A stretch of 24,705 nt of DNA from positions 30,811 to 55,515 of the forward strand of contig AQYM01000023.1 in assembly GCA_000380705.1 (NCBI GenBank), written 5' to 3'. Source of the DNA: Crenarchaeota archaeon SCGC AAA471-B05 (GTDB lineage: Archaea; Thermoproteota; Thermoprotei; Gearchaeales; Gearchaeaceae). The position numbers and the translations under genes were made by a program. Below, one piece after another: positions 13,804 through 22,464 of this stretch. The notes beneath the pieces were generated by a model. The model was not told the DNA's origin. It worked only from the letters and a program-made list of their open reading frames with translations, and ran no database searches. Positions within the stretch are counted from its first letter, which is position 1; every line of letters begins with the position of its first letter.

Positions 13804-14616
13804 ATGACATTTTCAATAGTTATTTATGATCCTAACGAAGAAGCATGGGGGGTCGGTGTTGCAAGCAAATTTCTAGCTGTAGGAGCGTTTGTTCCTTGGG
13901 TAAAAGCGAACGTAGGAGCGATAGCAACCCAATCTTTAGCAAATTTAGAATATGGAACGAAAGGTTTAGAATTGTTAACTAAATATAACGCCTATGAAAC
14001 CTTAAATATTTTAATTGCAAACGATCCTTTAAGAGAAAAACGACAAGTAGGAATAGTAGATTCAAAAGGAAATTCAGCCGCGTTTACTGGTAATGAATGC
14101 TATCCCTATGCGGGCCACATTATTGGTAATCACTTTTCTGTTCAAGGTAATATAATAGCTGGTAAAGAAGTTCTCGAAGCTATGGCTAAGGAAGCTGAAA
14201 GAAGTGGGAAAATTTATGAAAAGATATTAAGAGCGTTGAAAGCTGCGGAAGAAAAGGGGGGAGATAGAAGAGGAAAACAAAGCGCAGCCATAATAATAGC
14301 TAAGAAAATTGAGAAAAGTGAAAAAGAATTTGATCCTTTAATTGTAGGTAAATATTTTGATTTAAGAGTAGATGATCATCCTGAGCCTTTAAAAGAATTG
14401 GAAAGGATAATGAATCTTTGGATTGCTACTTTCATTGAAGAAGAAATGTTAGAAATAGAAGATTATAAAGAAGAAATAGAGGAAGCTTTAAAGAAATTAG
14501 GTTATAGTAATTTAAGAACATGGGTTGAATTAAACAATTTTGAAGGTAAATTCACAGGAAGTAAAATAGGAAAAAGTGTTTTAAAAATTTTATTGGAACA
14601 GGCTAAACATAGATAA
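13804..14616 (+). CDS. DUF1028 family protein (Ntn-hydrolase-like)
   Basis: 270 aa. The whole N-terminal 190 residues follow the DUF1028 pattern: MTFSIV start, GVGVASKFLAVGA (16-28), GAIATQSLANLEYG (38-51), REKRQVGIVD (77-86), AFTGNECYPYAGH (93-105), VQGNIIAG (113-120), and the signature GGDRRGKQSAA (152-162). Structures of this family have an Ntn-hydrolase-like fold, but no reaction is established to my knowledge. The C-terminal part adds a small domain (about 200-270) that may bind peptidoglycan-like or other ligands in bacteria; its role in archaea is unclear. The gene stands alone between relics and begins close behind a TTTTTATCATATAAAAG promoter-like stretch. Confidence 0.88.
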   Translation: MTFSIVIYDPNEEAWGVGVASKFLAVGAFVPWVKANVGAIATQSLANLEYGTKGLELLTKYNAYETLNILIANDPLREKRQVGIVDSKGNSAAFTGNECYPYAGHIIGNHFSVQGNIIAGKEVLEAMAKEAERSGKIYEKILRALKAAEEKGGDRRGKQSAAIIIAKKIEKSEKEFDPLIVGKYFDLRVDDHPEPLKELERIMNLWIATFIEEEMLEIEDYKEEIEEALKKLGYSNLRTWVELNNFEGKFTGSKIGKSVLKILLEQAKHR

Positions 14617-14740
14617 TTAGCTTATAAAATGAAAGTCTTACGGCTAGTGAATCAGAAAATGAATATTTAAGTTATCAAATTTCCAAGTAATCGTTTTTAA
14701 CAAATTTTTTATACCAATCATTTCAAACATTACTTGTTAT

Positions 14741-15118
14741 AAAATGGGTCTCAAAAGGATTGAGATACAATTTTCTATTAACCACGGTGATAAAACTGAT
14801 GGAAGAGGCGTAGATTTAGCTATAAATGCTGCGTAAGCGGAGATTCTCCTTTGTTAAATGCAATAGAAATTGCTAGAAGAAAAGGCAAAATATCTGTGAT
14901 AGGATGATTTCATGTTCTTGAGTATAACTTGCTAATGGATCAACTATGGCTTACAAAAAAAGAATCTCAAAGAGATCCGATAACTTTATCCACTTGTATT
15001 GATTGAATTGATAAGAAGAAATAGATTGGATCCTACGAAAATATATTCTCATATATTAAGCTTAAATGAAGCACCTAAAGGATTTGAACTAGTAGATAAG
15101 AAAAAAGGAAAAAATTAA
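14741..15118 (+). pseudogene. C-terminal relic of a zinc-type (MDR) alcohol dehydrogenase
   Basis: Coding-like pieces follow each other in changing frames: TDGRGVDLAINAA (Rossmann region), SGDSPLLNAIEIARRKGKISVIG, and ELIRRNRLDPTKIYSHIL...LNEAPKGFELVDKKKG up to a TAA at 15116-15118. The last segment is the typical C-terminus of medium-chain dehydrogenases (ELI..G.iDP.kiiTH...L.eAp..fe...kk). In-frame stops and at least three indels show it is dead. The catalytic domain is missing. Confidence 0.7.
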
Positions 15119-15154
15119 TAATTAATTTTATATTTTATAATTTCTTCTTAACGC

Positions 15155-15688
15155 ATGAAATCACATAACATACTAGGTCTAATTGGTTTTATATTTTCAG
15201 CAATTGCAGCAATTTTAGGTGCTACCATTTTTGGAGCACTATATGGTTTTATTTCATGGGGCATATCCATTTTGATAAGAAGTATTGCGTGGATTTTACT
15301 TTCAAAAGAAATTGGTAAGGTATTATATTTAATAACGGGCATCATTGTACTCATATTTGGGATTCTCAGCATATCATCACTTTTTATAGTAATTAATCCT
15401 AACATATTTAGATTAGAAATAAAAATTCCAATACAGGTTCCTGTTATATTATGGTCGATATATTCATTTCTTGAATTTTTAAGCTACATTTCAACAAAAG
15501 GAAGGATTTTCAAAATAGCAGCCGTTAACATTGTTAGTATAATAATCATGAATCTTGCAATTGCACCAATTAGATATCCAGAAGAAATTCAAGAATTTGG
15601 TCTACTTATTATTAGCGGCGCTTTCATAATAATGGCTATTTCTGCGATAGCTGCTTCTATAGGCTTCTCTAAAATTAGTCGAAGCTAA
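15155..15688 (+). CDS. Five- or six-helix membrane protein of unknown function
   Basis: 177 aa, very hydrophobic. Helices are at about 8-28, 30-47, 56-80, 92-110, 120-140 and 150-172, with few charges in the loops. No ligand or transport motif is visible. It starts with MKSHNILG; a TTTTATATTTTATAA element (about 15125-15139) sits at the right distance for a leaderless start. The gene ends just after the relic stop codon of the ndk fragment on the other strand. Such small membrane proteins are frequent in Sulfolobales; no family name can be given. Confidence 0.7.
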   Translation: MKSHNILGLIGFIFSAIAAILGATIFGALYGFISWGISILIRSIAWILLSKEIGKVLYLITGIIVLIFGILSISSLFIVINPNIFRLEIKIPIQVPVILWSIYSFLEFLSYISTKGRIFKIAAVNIVSIIIMNLAIAPIRYPEEIQEFGLLIISGAFIIMAISAIAASIGFSKISRS

Positions 15689-15791
15689 CTTCTTTTTTTA
15701 TCTTTGAAAAATTTTTAAATCTAAAAATTATCTTTCCTATTAAGCCTCTTTGTACGCCATCGGGTTTTATCATGACGAAGGTCCTTTCCAT
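15675..15791 (-). pseudogene. N-terminal fragment of nucleoside diphosphate kinase
   Basis: From the ATG at 15791 the minus strand reads MERTFVMIKPDGVQRGLIGKII, given here as MERTFVMIKPDGV followed by QRGLIGKII, the almost invariant beginning of nucleoside diphosphate kinase. After about 25 residues similarity is lost and the frame stops at 15675 (38 aa instead of about 140). The active-site histidine and the nucleotide-binding residues are absent. The fragment overlaps the end of the membrane-protein gene by 14 bp. Because Ndk is a housekeeping enzyme, an intact copy should exist elsewhere. Confidence 0.75.
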
Positions 15792-15861
15792 TTTTCTAGA
15801 TCGAATTTATATTCCTTTGTTTTGAGAAAAAGTTTTAAGCCTATCCGAATCTTTTATAATT

Positions 15862-18210
15862 ATGCTTGAAGTAAAAAAGTACGAAATATTACTTGATTTC
15901 GATGAATCAGGAAATAGCTATAAAGGAAATGTGAAAATTGAATTGAAAACTGATGAGAGTTTAGAGCTCAATGCATCTGGAATGAAAATTAAAAAAGTAA
16001 AGGCAAATGGCAAAGAAATAGGTTTCGAATATTTAAATAACATCTTGAAATTAAGCGTAGGTAAGTTTGAAGGAACAATAGAAGTAGATTTTGAAAAGGA
16101 AATTCCTGAATCATTAGTCGGGATATATAAAATCACTAGAAAAGAATTCATGATAACAACTCAATTCGAAGCTTCCCATGCAAGAGATATGTTTCCATGC
16201 ATAGATCATCCTGCATATAAAGCTATTTTTGAGTTAACTATTAAAATAAGAAAAGATCTAGATGCAATCTCGAATATGCCTATTGAAAAAATCGAATTCG
16301 AAGATGAAAAGAAAGTTATAAAGTTCAAGCCTACGCCTAAAATGTCTACATACTTATTGTATCTAGGAATTTCAAAATTCGAAGAAATTAAAGACAAATA
16401 TAGAAACATAGATATAATAGTAGCTACTACACAAGGAAAGATTTCAAAAGGTAAATTAGCTTTGGAATTCGCTAAGAATTTCCTAGAATTTTATGAAAAA
16501 TATTATGGAATCGAATACTCTTTACCTAAGCTTCACTTAATAGCTGTACCTGAATTTGCTTATGGAGCAATGGAAAATTGGGGTGCAATAACGTTTAGAG
16601 AATCTGCTTTATTGCTTGATGAGAATTCTCCTTTAAGTCATAAAAGACGTGTTGCTACCACAGTGGCCCACGAGTTAGCTCATTTATGGTTCGGAGATTT
16701 GGTAACCATGAAATGGTGGGATGATCTTTGGCTTAACGAATCCTTTGCAACATTTATGAGTTATAAGGCTGTAGCATCTAAATATCCTGAATGGAGAGTT
16801 CAAGATAATTTCTTCTTAAATGAACAAGCTATAGCATTCAACAAAGATGCCTTAGCAAGTACGCATCCTATAGAAGCTAAAGTTAAAGAACCAGAAGAAG
16901 TTGAGCAGCTCTTCGATGAAATAAGCTATAGCAAAGGAGCAAGCGTTTTAAGAATGATTGAATCTTATTTAGGTGAAGAAGAATTTAGAAAAGGAATTCA
17001 AATTTATTTAAAAAAATTCAGCTATGGAAATGCAGAAGGAAAAGATCTATGGCTTAGCTTAGAGGAAGCAAGCAAGAAAGGAATTGAAAAGATTATGGAA
17101 GAATGGATAAAGAAGAAAGGATATCCTTATCTGGCTATAAAGACGGAAGGAAGCAAAATAAAGATAAGACAAGAAAGGTTCTCTTTTAATGAAAAAAGCG
17201 AAGAAATATGGTCAATACCTTTGACTCTTGAAGTGAATGGTAAGATTAAGAACTTCATATTTGATAAGAAAGAAGCAACAATCGATTTCGGAGAAGAAAT
17301 TAAGAAGTTGAAAGTTAATTTGAATAGAGCAGGATTTTACAGAGTATTTTATGATAATTTAAGTCCTGTAATAGAAACTGATTTAAATAAGGAAGAAAAA
17401 TTTGGACTGCTCAATGATTACTATGCATTCTTGCTTGCAGGAATGATAAGTCCTGATCGCTATGAAGAGCTAGTAAAATATTTCATGAATACTGACGATA
17501 ATCTCTTATCTCTTGAGATATCTGATGAGCTTTATACTTTAACGTTATTGAATCCTAAAAAATTCAAGAGATTAGCAATAGATTTCCATAATATGCAATA
17601 TGAAATATGGAAAGATAAGAAAGATGAATTGAGCAGATCTGTATTTGGCAGAATATGCGAGAAATTTAGCATTCTAGATAAAGAATTCGCTGAAAAGTTC
17701 TATTTAGAATATAAAGACTATGAGAAAATAGACCCGAATTTAAAGCAAGCAATGCTAATAGCATATATAAGATCAAAAGGAGAAGAAGCATTTCATGAAT
17801 TGGTTGAAAAATATAGAAAGGAAATATTCGATGAAGAAAGAGAAAGGTTAATTATTGCTTTGATAAATGCAAGTGAAACACATTTAGTATTGACTACAGC
17901 TGCGATGATTTTTACTGGAGAAATAAAGAGGCAAGATGTTAGATTCGTATTATATCATATTTCAAGGAATCCTGATGTAAGAAATGCAGCATGGATTTGG
18001 TTTAGAACCAATTTTGATTTACTAGCTAAAATTTATTCAGGAACTGGAATATTTGGAAGACTTTTACCTCAAATAATACCTTTCTTAGGAATAGGAAGAG
18101 AAGAAGAAGTTGAAAAGTTTTTAAAGGAAAAGAAAATACCAGAGATGATGAGTGGAATAAGAGATAGCTTAGAATTGCTAAAAGTCTATTCAAGAATTTC
18201 TAAGCTTTAA
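15862..18210 (+). CDS. M1-family zinc aminopeptidase (tricorn-interacting-factor type)
   Basis: 782 aa, the length of archaeal M1 aminopeptidases such as tricorn factors F2/F3. It removes N-terminal amino acids from peptides in the cytoplasm, finishing proteasome products. Visible residues: the exopeptidase motif GAMEN (235-239), zinc ligands in HELAHLWFGD (H270, H274) and E293 in WLNESFA, catalytic E271, and the transition-state tyrosine Y356 in ISYSKGAS. An N-terminal beta domain (1-185) precedes the thermolysin-like domain and a helical C-terminal half. The start at 15862 fits a family N-terminus and a TTTTAAG-like box about 25 nt upstream. It is flanked on both sides by relics on the opposite strand, but is itself intact. 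Confidence 0.93.
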   Translation: MLEVKKYEILLDFDESGNSYKGNVKIELKTDESLELNASGMKIKKVKANGKEIGFEYLNNILKLSVGKFEGTIEVDFEKEIPESLVGIYKITRKEFMITTQFEASHARDMFPCIDHPAYKAIFELTIKIRKDLDAISNMPIEKIEFEDEKKVIKFKPTPKMSTYLLYLGISKFEEIKDKYRNIDIIVATTQGKISKGKLALEFAKNFLEFYEKYYGIEYSLPKLHLIAVPEFAYGAMENWGAITFRESALLLDENSPLSHKRRVATTVAHELAHLWFGDLVTMKWWDDLWLNESFATFMSYKAVASKYPEWRVQDNFFLNEQAIAFNKDALASTHPIEAKVKEPEEVEQLFDEISYSKGASVLRMIESYLGEEEFRKGIQIYLKKFSYGNAEGKDLWLSLEEASKKGIEKIMEEWIKKKGYPYLAIKTEGSKIKIRQERFSFNEKSEEIWSIPLTLEVNGKIKNFIFDKKEATIDFGEEIKKLKVNLNRAGFYRVFYDNLSPVIETDLNKEEKFGLLNDYYAFLLAGMISPDRYEELVKYFMNTDDNLLSLEISDELYTLTLLNPKKFKRLAIDFHNMQYEIWKDKKDELSRSVFGRICEKFSILDKEFAEKFYLEYKDYEKIDPNLKQAMLIAYIRSKGEEAFHELVEKYRKEIFDEERERLIIALINASETHLVLTTAAMIFTGEIKRQDVRFVLYHISRNPDVRNAAWIWFRTNFDLLAKIYSGTGIFGRLLPQIIPFLGIGREEEVEKFLKEKKIPEMMSGIRDSLELLKVYSRISKL

Positions 18211-18221
18211 GGAAATAATCG

Positions 18222-18250
18222 AGAGTTTTCTTTTCTTTTTTGATTTTATT
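18222..18250 (+). terminator. T-rich transcript end after the aminopeptidase gene
   Basis: Several T runs (GTTTTCTTTTCTTTTTTGATTTT) begin about 12 nt after the stop codon. Crenarchaeal transcription ends at such T-rich stretches without a hairpin. It overlaps the tail of the glycosylase relic on the other strand. Confidence 0.4.
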
Positions 18251-18745
18251 ATATACAAAATATTCAAAATTTTCATCAAAGTTTCCTCTTTTTAAGTATT
18301 GTATAGAACTACTGCAGGATGATAAGTAGCAAAATAGAATTGTCTTCTTTTTCTATTAGCTTTCCTCTAACATTTGAAATGATTCTAACACCTAATAAAT
18401 GCTTGGTTTCAACGTTATCTAGCAATAAAATTATTTTATGGGGAAATTAGTTCTATTTGTTTTTCAGGATAATTTCGTATGCAAGCATCGTAAAGCTCTC
18501 CATTGTATGAAGATCTGCATTTAACTATGTTGTAATAAAAAACGTTATTCTATTCAAGCCTATGTGCTCAAGTATCTTATTTAAAACTTTATCTGTTCTT
18601 CCCACAAAAGGCCTTCCTTGCTTATCTTCTTCTCTAGATGCTTCACCAATGATAATTACTTCTACATTATATTTTCCTATTCAAATGCACAAAGTTTGAA
18701 TACTCTAATTTTTTCTTAAGCTCCTTTAGCTCTTCAATATTCAAG
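18236..18745 (-). pseudogene. Relic of family-4 uracil-DNA glycosylase
   Basis: The minus strand carries the family-4 UDG order: NIEELKELKKKLEYS (normally with an Fe-S cysteine pair, absent here), VEVIIIGEASREEDKQGRPFVGR (shown as IIIGEASREED then KQGRPFVGR), KVLNKILEHIGLNR, a region with stops, LLGV...RGKLIE, and FATYHPAVVLY near 18300-18340. The intact motifs are GEAPG.xED..G.PFVGRAG and ATYHPA. The active-site P and G and the AG pair are changed, and several stops and frameshifts are present. Such an enzyme normally removes uracil from DNA in thermophiles. It begins inside the last codons of the HAD gene upstream, so both were probably once one operon. Confidence 0.75.
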
Positions 18746-19378
18746 TTTGGATAGCTCTTCAATTACTTCATTAAATTTTAAGAAAGATTTGAAAGTTAAA
18801 TTGCTTTCCTTACACTTTTGTTCCAATACTGAATTCTTAACTGCGAAAACTAAATTCGCATCTATTGCTGCCCAAAAGTCATTAAAGCCATCTCCTATGT
18901 AAACTACGAAGAAACCCTTCTCTTTATATTCGTTAACTATAGCTTGTTTGAAGTTCTTATATCTTTGCTTATCATAAGAAGGTTGAAATAATAACAAAGA
19001 ACCATCTTTCTCAATAACATTCATACAATAACATTTAACTTTTAAATTACATTGATCGATTAAATGATGTATATAAAAGCTCAATCCAGCACTAGCTATC
19101 ACTATTTGAATGGATTTATCTTCGCAATATTTTATAAAATCGTTGAAGCCTTCCCTTAAATTCAAATATTTCAAAGAAGCATTGAACAAAGCATTTAACC
19201 CTGCATGCTTTATTAAATCAAATTGCTTTGAAACTGCTTCTTCTAATCTGAGCTCTCCTTTTTCTACAAGATAATCATAATAACGCCAATCTTCTCTTGT
19301 GAATTCGTCTAGAAGTCTTTCAAAAACATCTTCATAGACAACAGTACCGTCGAAATCGAGTATTGAAACAATTTGCAT
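18734..19378 (-). CDS. HAD-superfamily phosphatase, PSPase/MtnX-like
   Basis: 214 aa. HAD motif I is ILDFDGTV (nucleophile D8, acid D10), motif II IASAG (S96), motif III around K144, motif IV YIGDGFND (D163, D167). Between motif I and II lies a C1-type helical cap (about 15-75), as in phosphoserine phosphatase and the MtnX phosphatase of methionine salvage. The substrate cannot be fixed: a methylthio-ribulose-derived enediol phosphate, phosphoserine or another small phosphate. The frame is intact and all catalytic residues are present. It sits upstream of, and overlaps, the dead uracil-DNA glycosylase. Confidence 0.85.
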   Translation of the reverse strand: MQIVSILDFDGTVVYEDVFERLLDEFTREDWRYYDYLVEKGELRLEEAVSKQFDLIKHAGLNALFNASLKYLNLREGFNDFIKYCEDKSIQIVIASAGLSFYIHHLIDQCNLKVKCYCMNVIEKDGSLLLFQPSYDKQRYKNFKQAIVNEYKEKGFFVVYIGDGFNDFWAAIDANLVFAVKNSVLEQKCKESNLTFKSFLKFNEVIEELSKLEY

Positions 19379-19439
19379 TAAATTTACTTTATTGAAATAT
19401 CATTTAAATTTTTCTATCCAATTGATATTTATATTTGTG

Positions 19440-19645
19440 TACTTTCTTTGCTTCCAGAAACTTTAGGAAAGATTGTGAAATCTTAAGAAACTTGTCTAGC
19501 TAAAACTTCAATTTCCTTATATAACTGATTCTAAGACTTGCTTCATTAGCTTACTTCTATCTATTTGTATTAAAGGAAGTATCATTCCGAGTATCACAAG
19601 CATCATTAAAGTATTCTTCAAGTATTTTGCTTTCTTTTTTAAAAC
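19440..19645 (-). pseudogene. Possible relic of a 2-oxoacid ferredoxin oxidoreductase gamma-type gene
   Basis: The minus strand reads KKKAKYLKNTLMMLVILG, then MILPLIQIDRSKLMKQVLESV, then after a frame change EIEVLARQVS and DFTIFPKVSGSKEST. The pattern 'NT-M-LG...LP-I...L...V' recalls the C-terminal half of indolepyruvate or 2-oxoacid ferredoxin oxidoreductase gamma subunits. Similarity is weak and stops interrupt it; treat as a suggestion. Confidence 0.3.
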
Positions 19646-20424
19646 CCCATATATTTTATACTATATAAACCTATAAATATTTAATATAAGAAATTTAAAT
19701 AAAAGTTATTTATGAAAATTTTAGCAATATATAGATTAATAATTAAATAAAAAATTTAATTAGTGAACATATAAATTATTTTTACGGAAATTTAATAAAT
19801 TACAAAAGATTAAAACTCTCGCGCTTTAGATAGTGGATGAAGTTAGTCTACGGTAAATTCCGCCTCTAATTTATAGGTTCTTTTTTAATCTTTATCTCTT
19901 TAACTAACTTATATTGACTAGATATTGTTCCATTTATATATCGAATAATTCCACCATCCTAAAGGTGTTATGTAAATCATGAGTAGAAGCCAAGAGTTTA
20001 GTATAAACCAATCTGCAATTACTCAATGAGGTACATTAAAGTAGTATTTTCATACATTAAACCGAAACAAACAAAATTTTAGCTTAGATCATTGTATCCC
20101 ATCTATTGTACATTTTTTACCTAATTTTAAGAGAACTGTTTTTATCAATTTTTATGATAAAAAATCTAAAATTGTTGTAGAATGATATGTTTTGAAAATC
20201 TTGAATAAAGAAATTGAAGCTAAATCATATTAAAATGTAAGGCTTGGTTTGGGATCAAAAGATTTTCCTTTTTAAACAATCTCTTTTCATAGGATAATTA
20301 TTTTTATTGAATTTTATTTTTAACGAATTTAAAATTATTAAAAATTTTGAAGACTTAACCATAACATAGCTTGAAGATTATGTCTTCATAGACAAAGATA
20401 TTTTTTAAATTAAAATATTAAATT
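19646..20424. other. AT-rich gene-free region
   Basis: About 780 bp. The first 150 bp are nearly pure AT with several TATA-like stretches. A hairpin scar lies at 19813-19846. From 20040 to 20290 the plus strand holds short coding-like pieces broken by stops (for example KIVVE, then NVRLGLGSKDFPF), which might be an old transposase, but no motif can be named. The last 30 bp hold the promoter region of the gene at 20425. I see no RNA gene. Confidence 0.35.
19813..19846 (+). mobile_element. IS200/IS605-like right-end hairpin scar
   Basis: TAAAACTCTCGCGCTTTAG and then ATAGTGGATGAAGTTAG. Compared with the scar at 22465-22505 (minus strand, GAAACTCTCGCCTTTTAG then GTCGGAGAGGAAGTC) it shares AAACTCTCGC-loop-GGA(T)GAAGT, but the right arm of the stem has decayed. 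No transposase is attached. Resemblance only. Confidence 0.35.
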
Positions 20425-21012
20425 ATGGTAAGCAATCATAAATTGCTAAGAGCTTTATCTTATTCTTGTTTCTTTGGAATAACTTCATTTGTTTTAACCT
20501 TATTTTTTTCAATTTTTTATAATCCATGGTTTAATATATTTGAACATGCCTTTAGTGATTTAGGTTCAAATAATGCTAAAATGCCTTGGATATATAATTA
20601 TGGTCTTATCTTTACTTCGGTTTTTGTCATGCTATTTTCTGTATTCATGATAATCAAATCTAAAGGTAAACTTGAAATAATAGGGGGTTCCTTCTTTTTT
20701 ATATCAGGAATTTTTCTTGCATTGATTGGAATGTATCCTGCAGGGACTAGGCCGCACACATTCGTTTCGACTTATTTTTTCATTCAAAGTAATTTAGCAA
20801 TATTAACTTGGAGTTTGGGAATTTTAAACAAAAAGAAAAATGTTGGCTTAACATTTTTAGTAATCGGTTTCATCTCGCCTTTATTGGGATTTTTTATAAA
20901 TTGGCCTTCTGTAGCATTACAAGAAACTTTTGGTATAATTATTATAATAGCATGGGTAATTACAGTTTATTTCATTTATAGCAAAATCGAAATGAATTCT
21001 TCCTCAAAATAA
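20425..21012 (+). CDS. DUF998 family membrane protein
   Basis: 195 aa with six helices. It shows the DUF998 features: NPWFN...AFSDLGS after helix 1 (about 32-48), a helix with YNYGLIF (58-64), and GMYPAGTRPHTFVS (about 107-120) where the family has a conserved proline and histidine. DUF998 proteins are widespread multipass proteins without a proven role. The ATG at 20425 follows a TTTTTTAAATTAAAATATTAAATT stretch with a plausible TATA box. It stands alone, 258 bp from the convergent polymerase gene; that spacer is AT-rich and shows nothing else. Confidence 0.8.
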   Translation: MVSNHKLLRALSYSCFFGITSFVLTLFFSIFYNPWFNIFEHAFSDLGSNNAKMPWIYNYGLIFTSVFVMLFSVFMIIKSKGKLEIIGGSFFFISGIFLALIGMYPAGTRPHTFVSTYFFIQSNLAILTWSLGILNKKKNVGLTFLVIGFISPLLGFFINWPSVALQETFGIIIIIAWVITVYFIYSKIEMNSSSK

Positions 21013-21270
21013 ATTTAAAACGAATACTAAGCAAAATTTTTGTTATTTAAGCCCATTTTTTCTTAAAACGAACAATTTCCTAAAAGTAGCTGAGACTTTC
21101 ATAATTTAATTTTGGTATTTGCTCTTAATTGGATAAAAATTCATAGCGATAAATTCATATTATTAATTCTAAAAATCTTATCATTTTGTTTTTTATTGTT
21201 TAACTTATTTTCACTTTTTTGAAATTTATAGAGTTTAATTCCTTCTTCATTTAACATATATTTTTTATTT

Positions 21271-22143
21271 TTATGTTAATATTCGCAAAAGAGCTGAAGT
21301 ATCTGAAATTTCAAGCTCAGGAAATTTTTTACCTTCACTTATTTTCCTTAATAAAAACATAGGCTCAGCATCTATTATTTTAAAGTGATCAATTTCTTCT
21401 TTAAATAAAGGAACAGAAACAAGACCAGTTTTGTAATGAATTGAAAAAGGTGCTCTAACATCTCCTTGGGGTTTCATTGAGGACCAATCGAGTAATATTT
21501 TATCTTCTCTTTCTTCTTTATGGGCTACTTGAGAAGTGGTAAATTGCTTAAATTGTTTAAACTCTGGAAATTTACCTTCGATTTCTTTCCTTTTTTCTTG
21601 CAATCTTTTTTCAAATAAATATTGTATTTTTATTGCTAATTTTCTATATTCAGCAAACAGGTCTTCCTTTGTTTTAAATTTAGCATTATCAAATCTTGAC
21701 CAAATTTGAAAACCTCTTGAACCACTAAATTTTATCATTGCATTTATTTTAAATTCCTCAAGAAATTCGTATAACTCTTTTGTTATATATTTTAAGAAAT
21801 CAAAACCGGTTGTTTTCTCTGTTATTTTTCGTCCTGCATCTAAATCTAAAACGAATAAATCTGGCTCATTCGAATTTAATTTATGAACATAAGGAATAAA
21901 ATCGATGCAGTGGTCATGAACATATTCCATTAATTTTTCTAACGTATTTATTACTATATATTGTGGCTTAGGCTTATATTTTGCATATCTTACAAATATA
22001 GGATCTATTTCTTCAATGGGATTATTTTTACCTGAGAAAACCTTTACTACACTTGTCGGTCTATCATTTAAGTATTGAATCATTAATTTTCCTGCTACAG
22101 TATAATAATGTTTAGCCTTCCAAACTAAAACATATGATCCCAT
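21271..22143 (-). CDS. LigD-type primase-polymerase (PolDom, archaeo-eukaryotic primase fold)
   Basis: 290 aa, a stand-alone version of the polymerase domain that in bacteria is fused to DNA ligase D and fills gaps during end joining. AEP motif I is FVLDLDAG (D100, D102), motif II SGSRGFQI (140-147), motif III ILLDWSS (D219), followed by the LigD-like QGDVRAPFSIHYKTGLVSVPL, written here as QGDVRAPFSIHY and KTGLVSVPL. The N-terminus matches LigD (KAKHYYTVAGKLM..YLNDRPTSVVKVFSG). Motif II normally ends in His, which contacts the nucleotide; here it is Gln146. No Ku or ligase is in the window. The gene overlaps the end of an HTH-like gene upstream by 32 bp, so the two form an operon. Confidence 0.85.
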   Translation of the reverse strand: MGSYVLVWKAKHYYTVAGKLMIQYLNDRPTSVVKVFSGKNNPIEEIDPIFVRYAKYKPKPQYIVINTLEKLMEYVHDHCIDFIPYVHKLNSNEPDLFVLDLDAGRKITEKTTGFDFLKYITKELYEFLEEFKINAMIKFSGSRGFQIWSRFDNAKFKTKEDLFAEYRKLAIKIQYLFEKRLQEKRKEIEGKFPEFKQFKQFTTSQVAHKEEREDKILLDWSSMKPQGDVRAPFSIHYKTGLVSVPLFKEEIDHFKIIDAEPMFLLRKISEGKKFPELEISDTSALLRILT

Positions 22144-22405
22144 TTAAAATTTTTCCTTTTTCGTTGATTAAATTTAATATGTAGTCATGAATTTTATCTT
22201 CAGCTGTATACTTTCCATTTATGTTTTTTATTAATCCTTCTTCTTCTAAAATTTTCAAATTTGAAGCTATTTCTTCTTAACTTACATCTCTTTTTTCAAC
22301 AAATTTTACATCCCTAGAGACCTTCTCAAATATATGCTTAAAATCCACCACTTTCCCCTTTTCTTTAATAGATAACAAAAGGGCAATCCTTTCCTTTACA
22401 CTCAT
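22112..22405 (-). pseudogene. HTH-like gene upstream of PolDom, interrupted by one stop codon
   Basis: From the ATG at 22405 the minus strand encodes 97 residues with a single TAA at codon 43 (22279-22277). Before it: MSVKERIALLLSIKEKGK; after it: EEIASNLKILEEEGLIKNING and KYTAEDKIHDYILNLINEKG. The second part is like the recognition helix and wing of a winged HTH. One base change in the stop codon would restore a complete small regulator or DNA-binding partner, so decay, if real, is very recent. It overlaps the PolDom start by 32 bp and shares its direction, suggesting translational coupling and a related job. Confidence 0.6.
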
Positions 22406-22464
22406 TATAAATTTTATATTTTTAAAAATATTTAATGTTAAGAATTAGATAAATTCTTCTTTAA

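Noticed and set aside
15148..15405. 85-residue minus-strand frame opposite the membrane protein
   Set aside because: Shadow of the hydrophobic plus-strand gene; no promoter or ribosome site.
19800..19900. Possible C/D-box or other small RNA near GTGGATGAAG
   Set aside because: No proper C box (RTGATGA) with a matching D box (CTGA); the IS-like hairpin explains the GC-rich patch better.
21120..21260. Short minus-strand frame starting MLNEEGIKLYKFQ after the polymerase gene
   Set aside because: About 38 codons of Lys/Asn-rich sequence in AT-rich DNA; no recognisable family or supporting signal.
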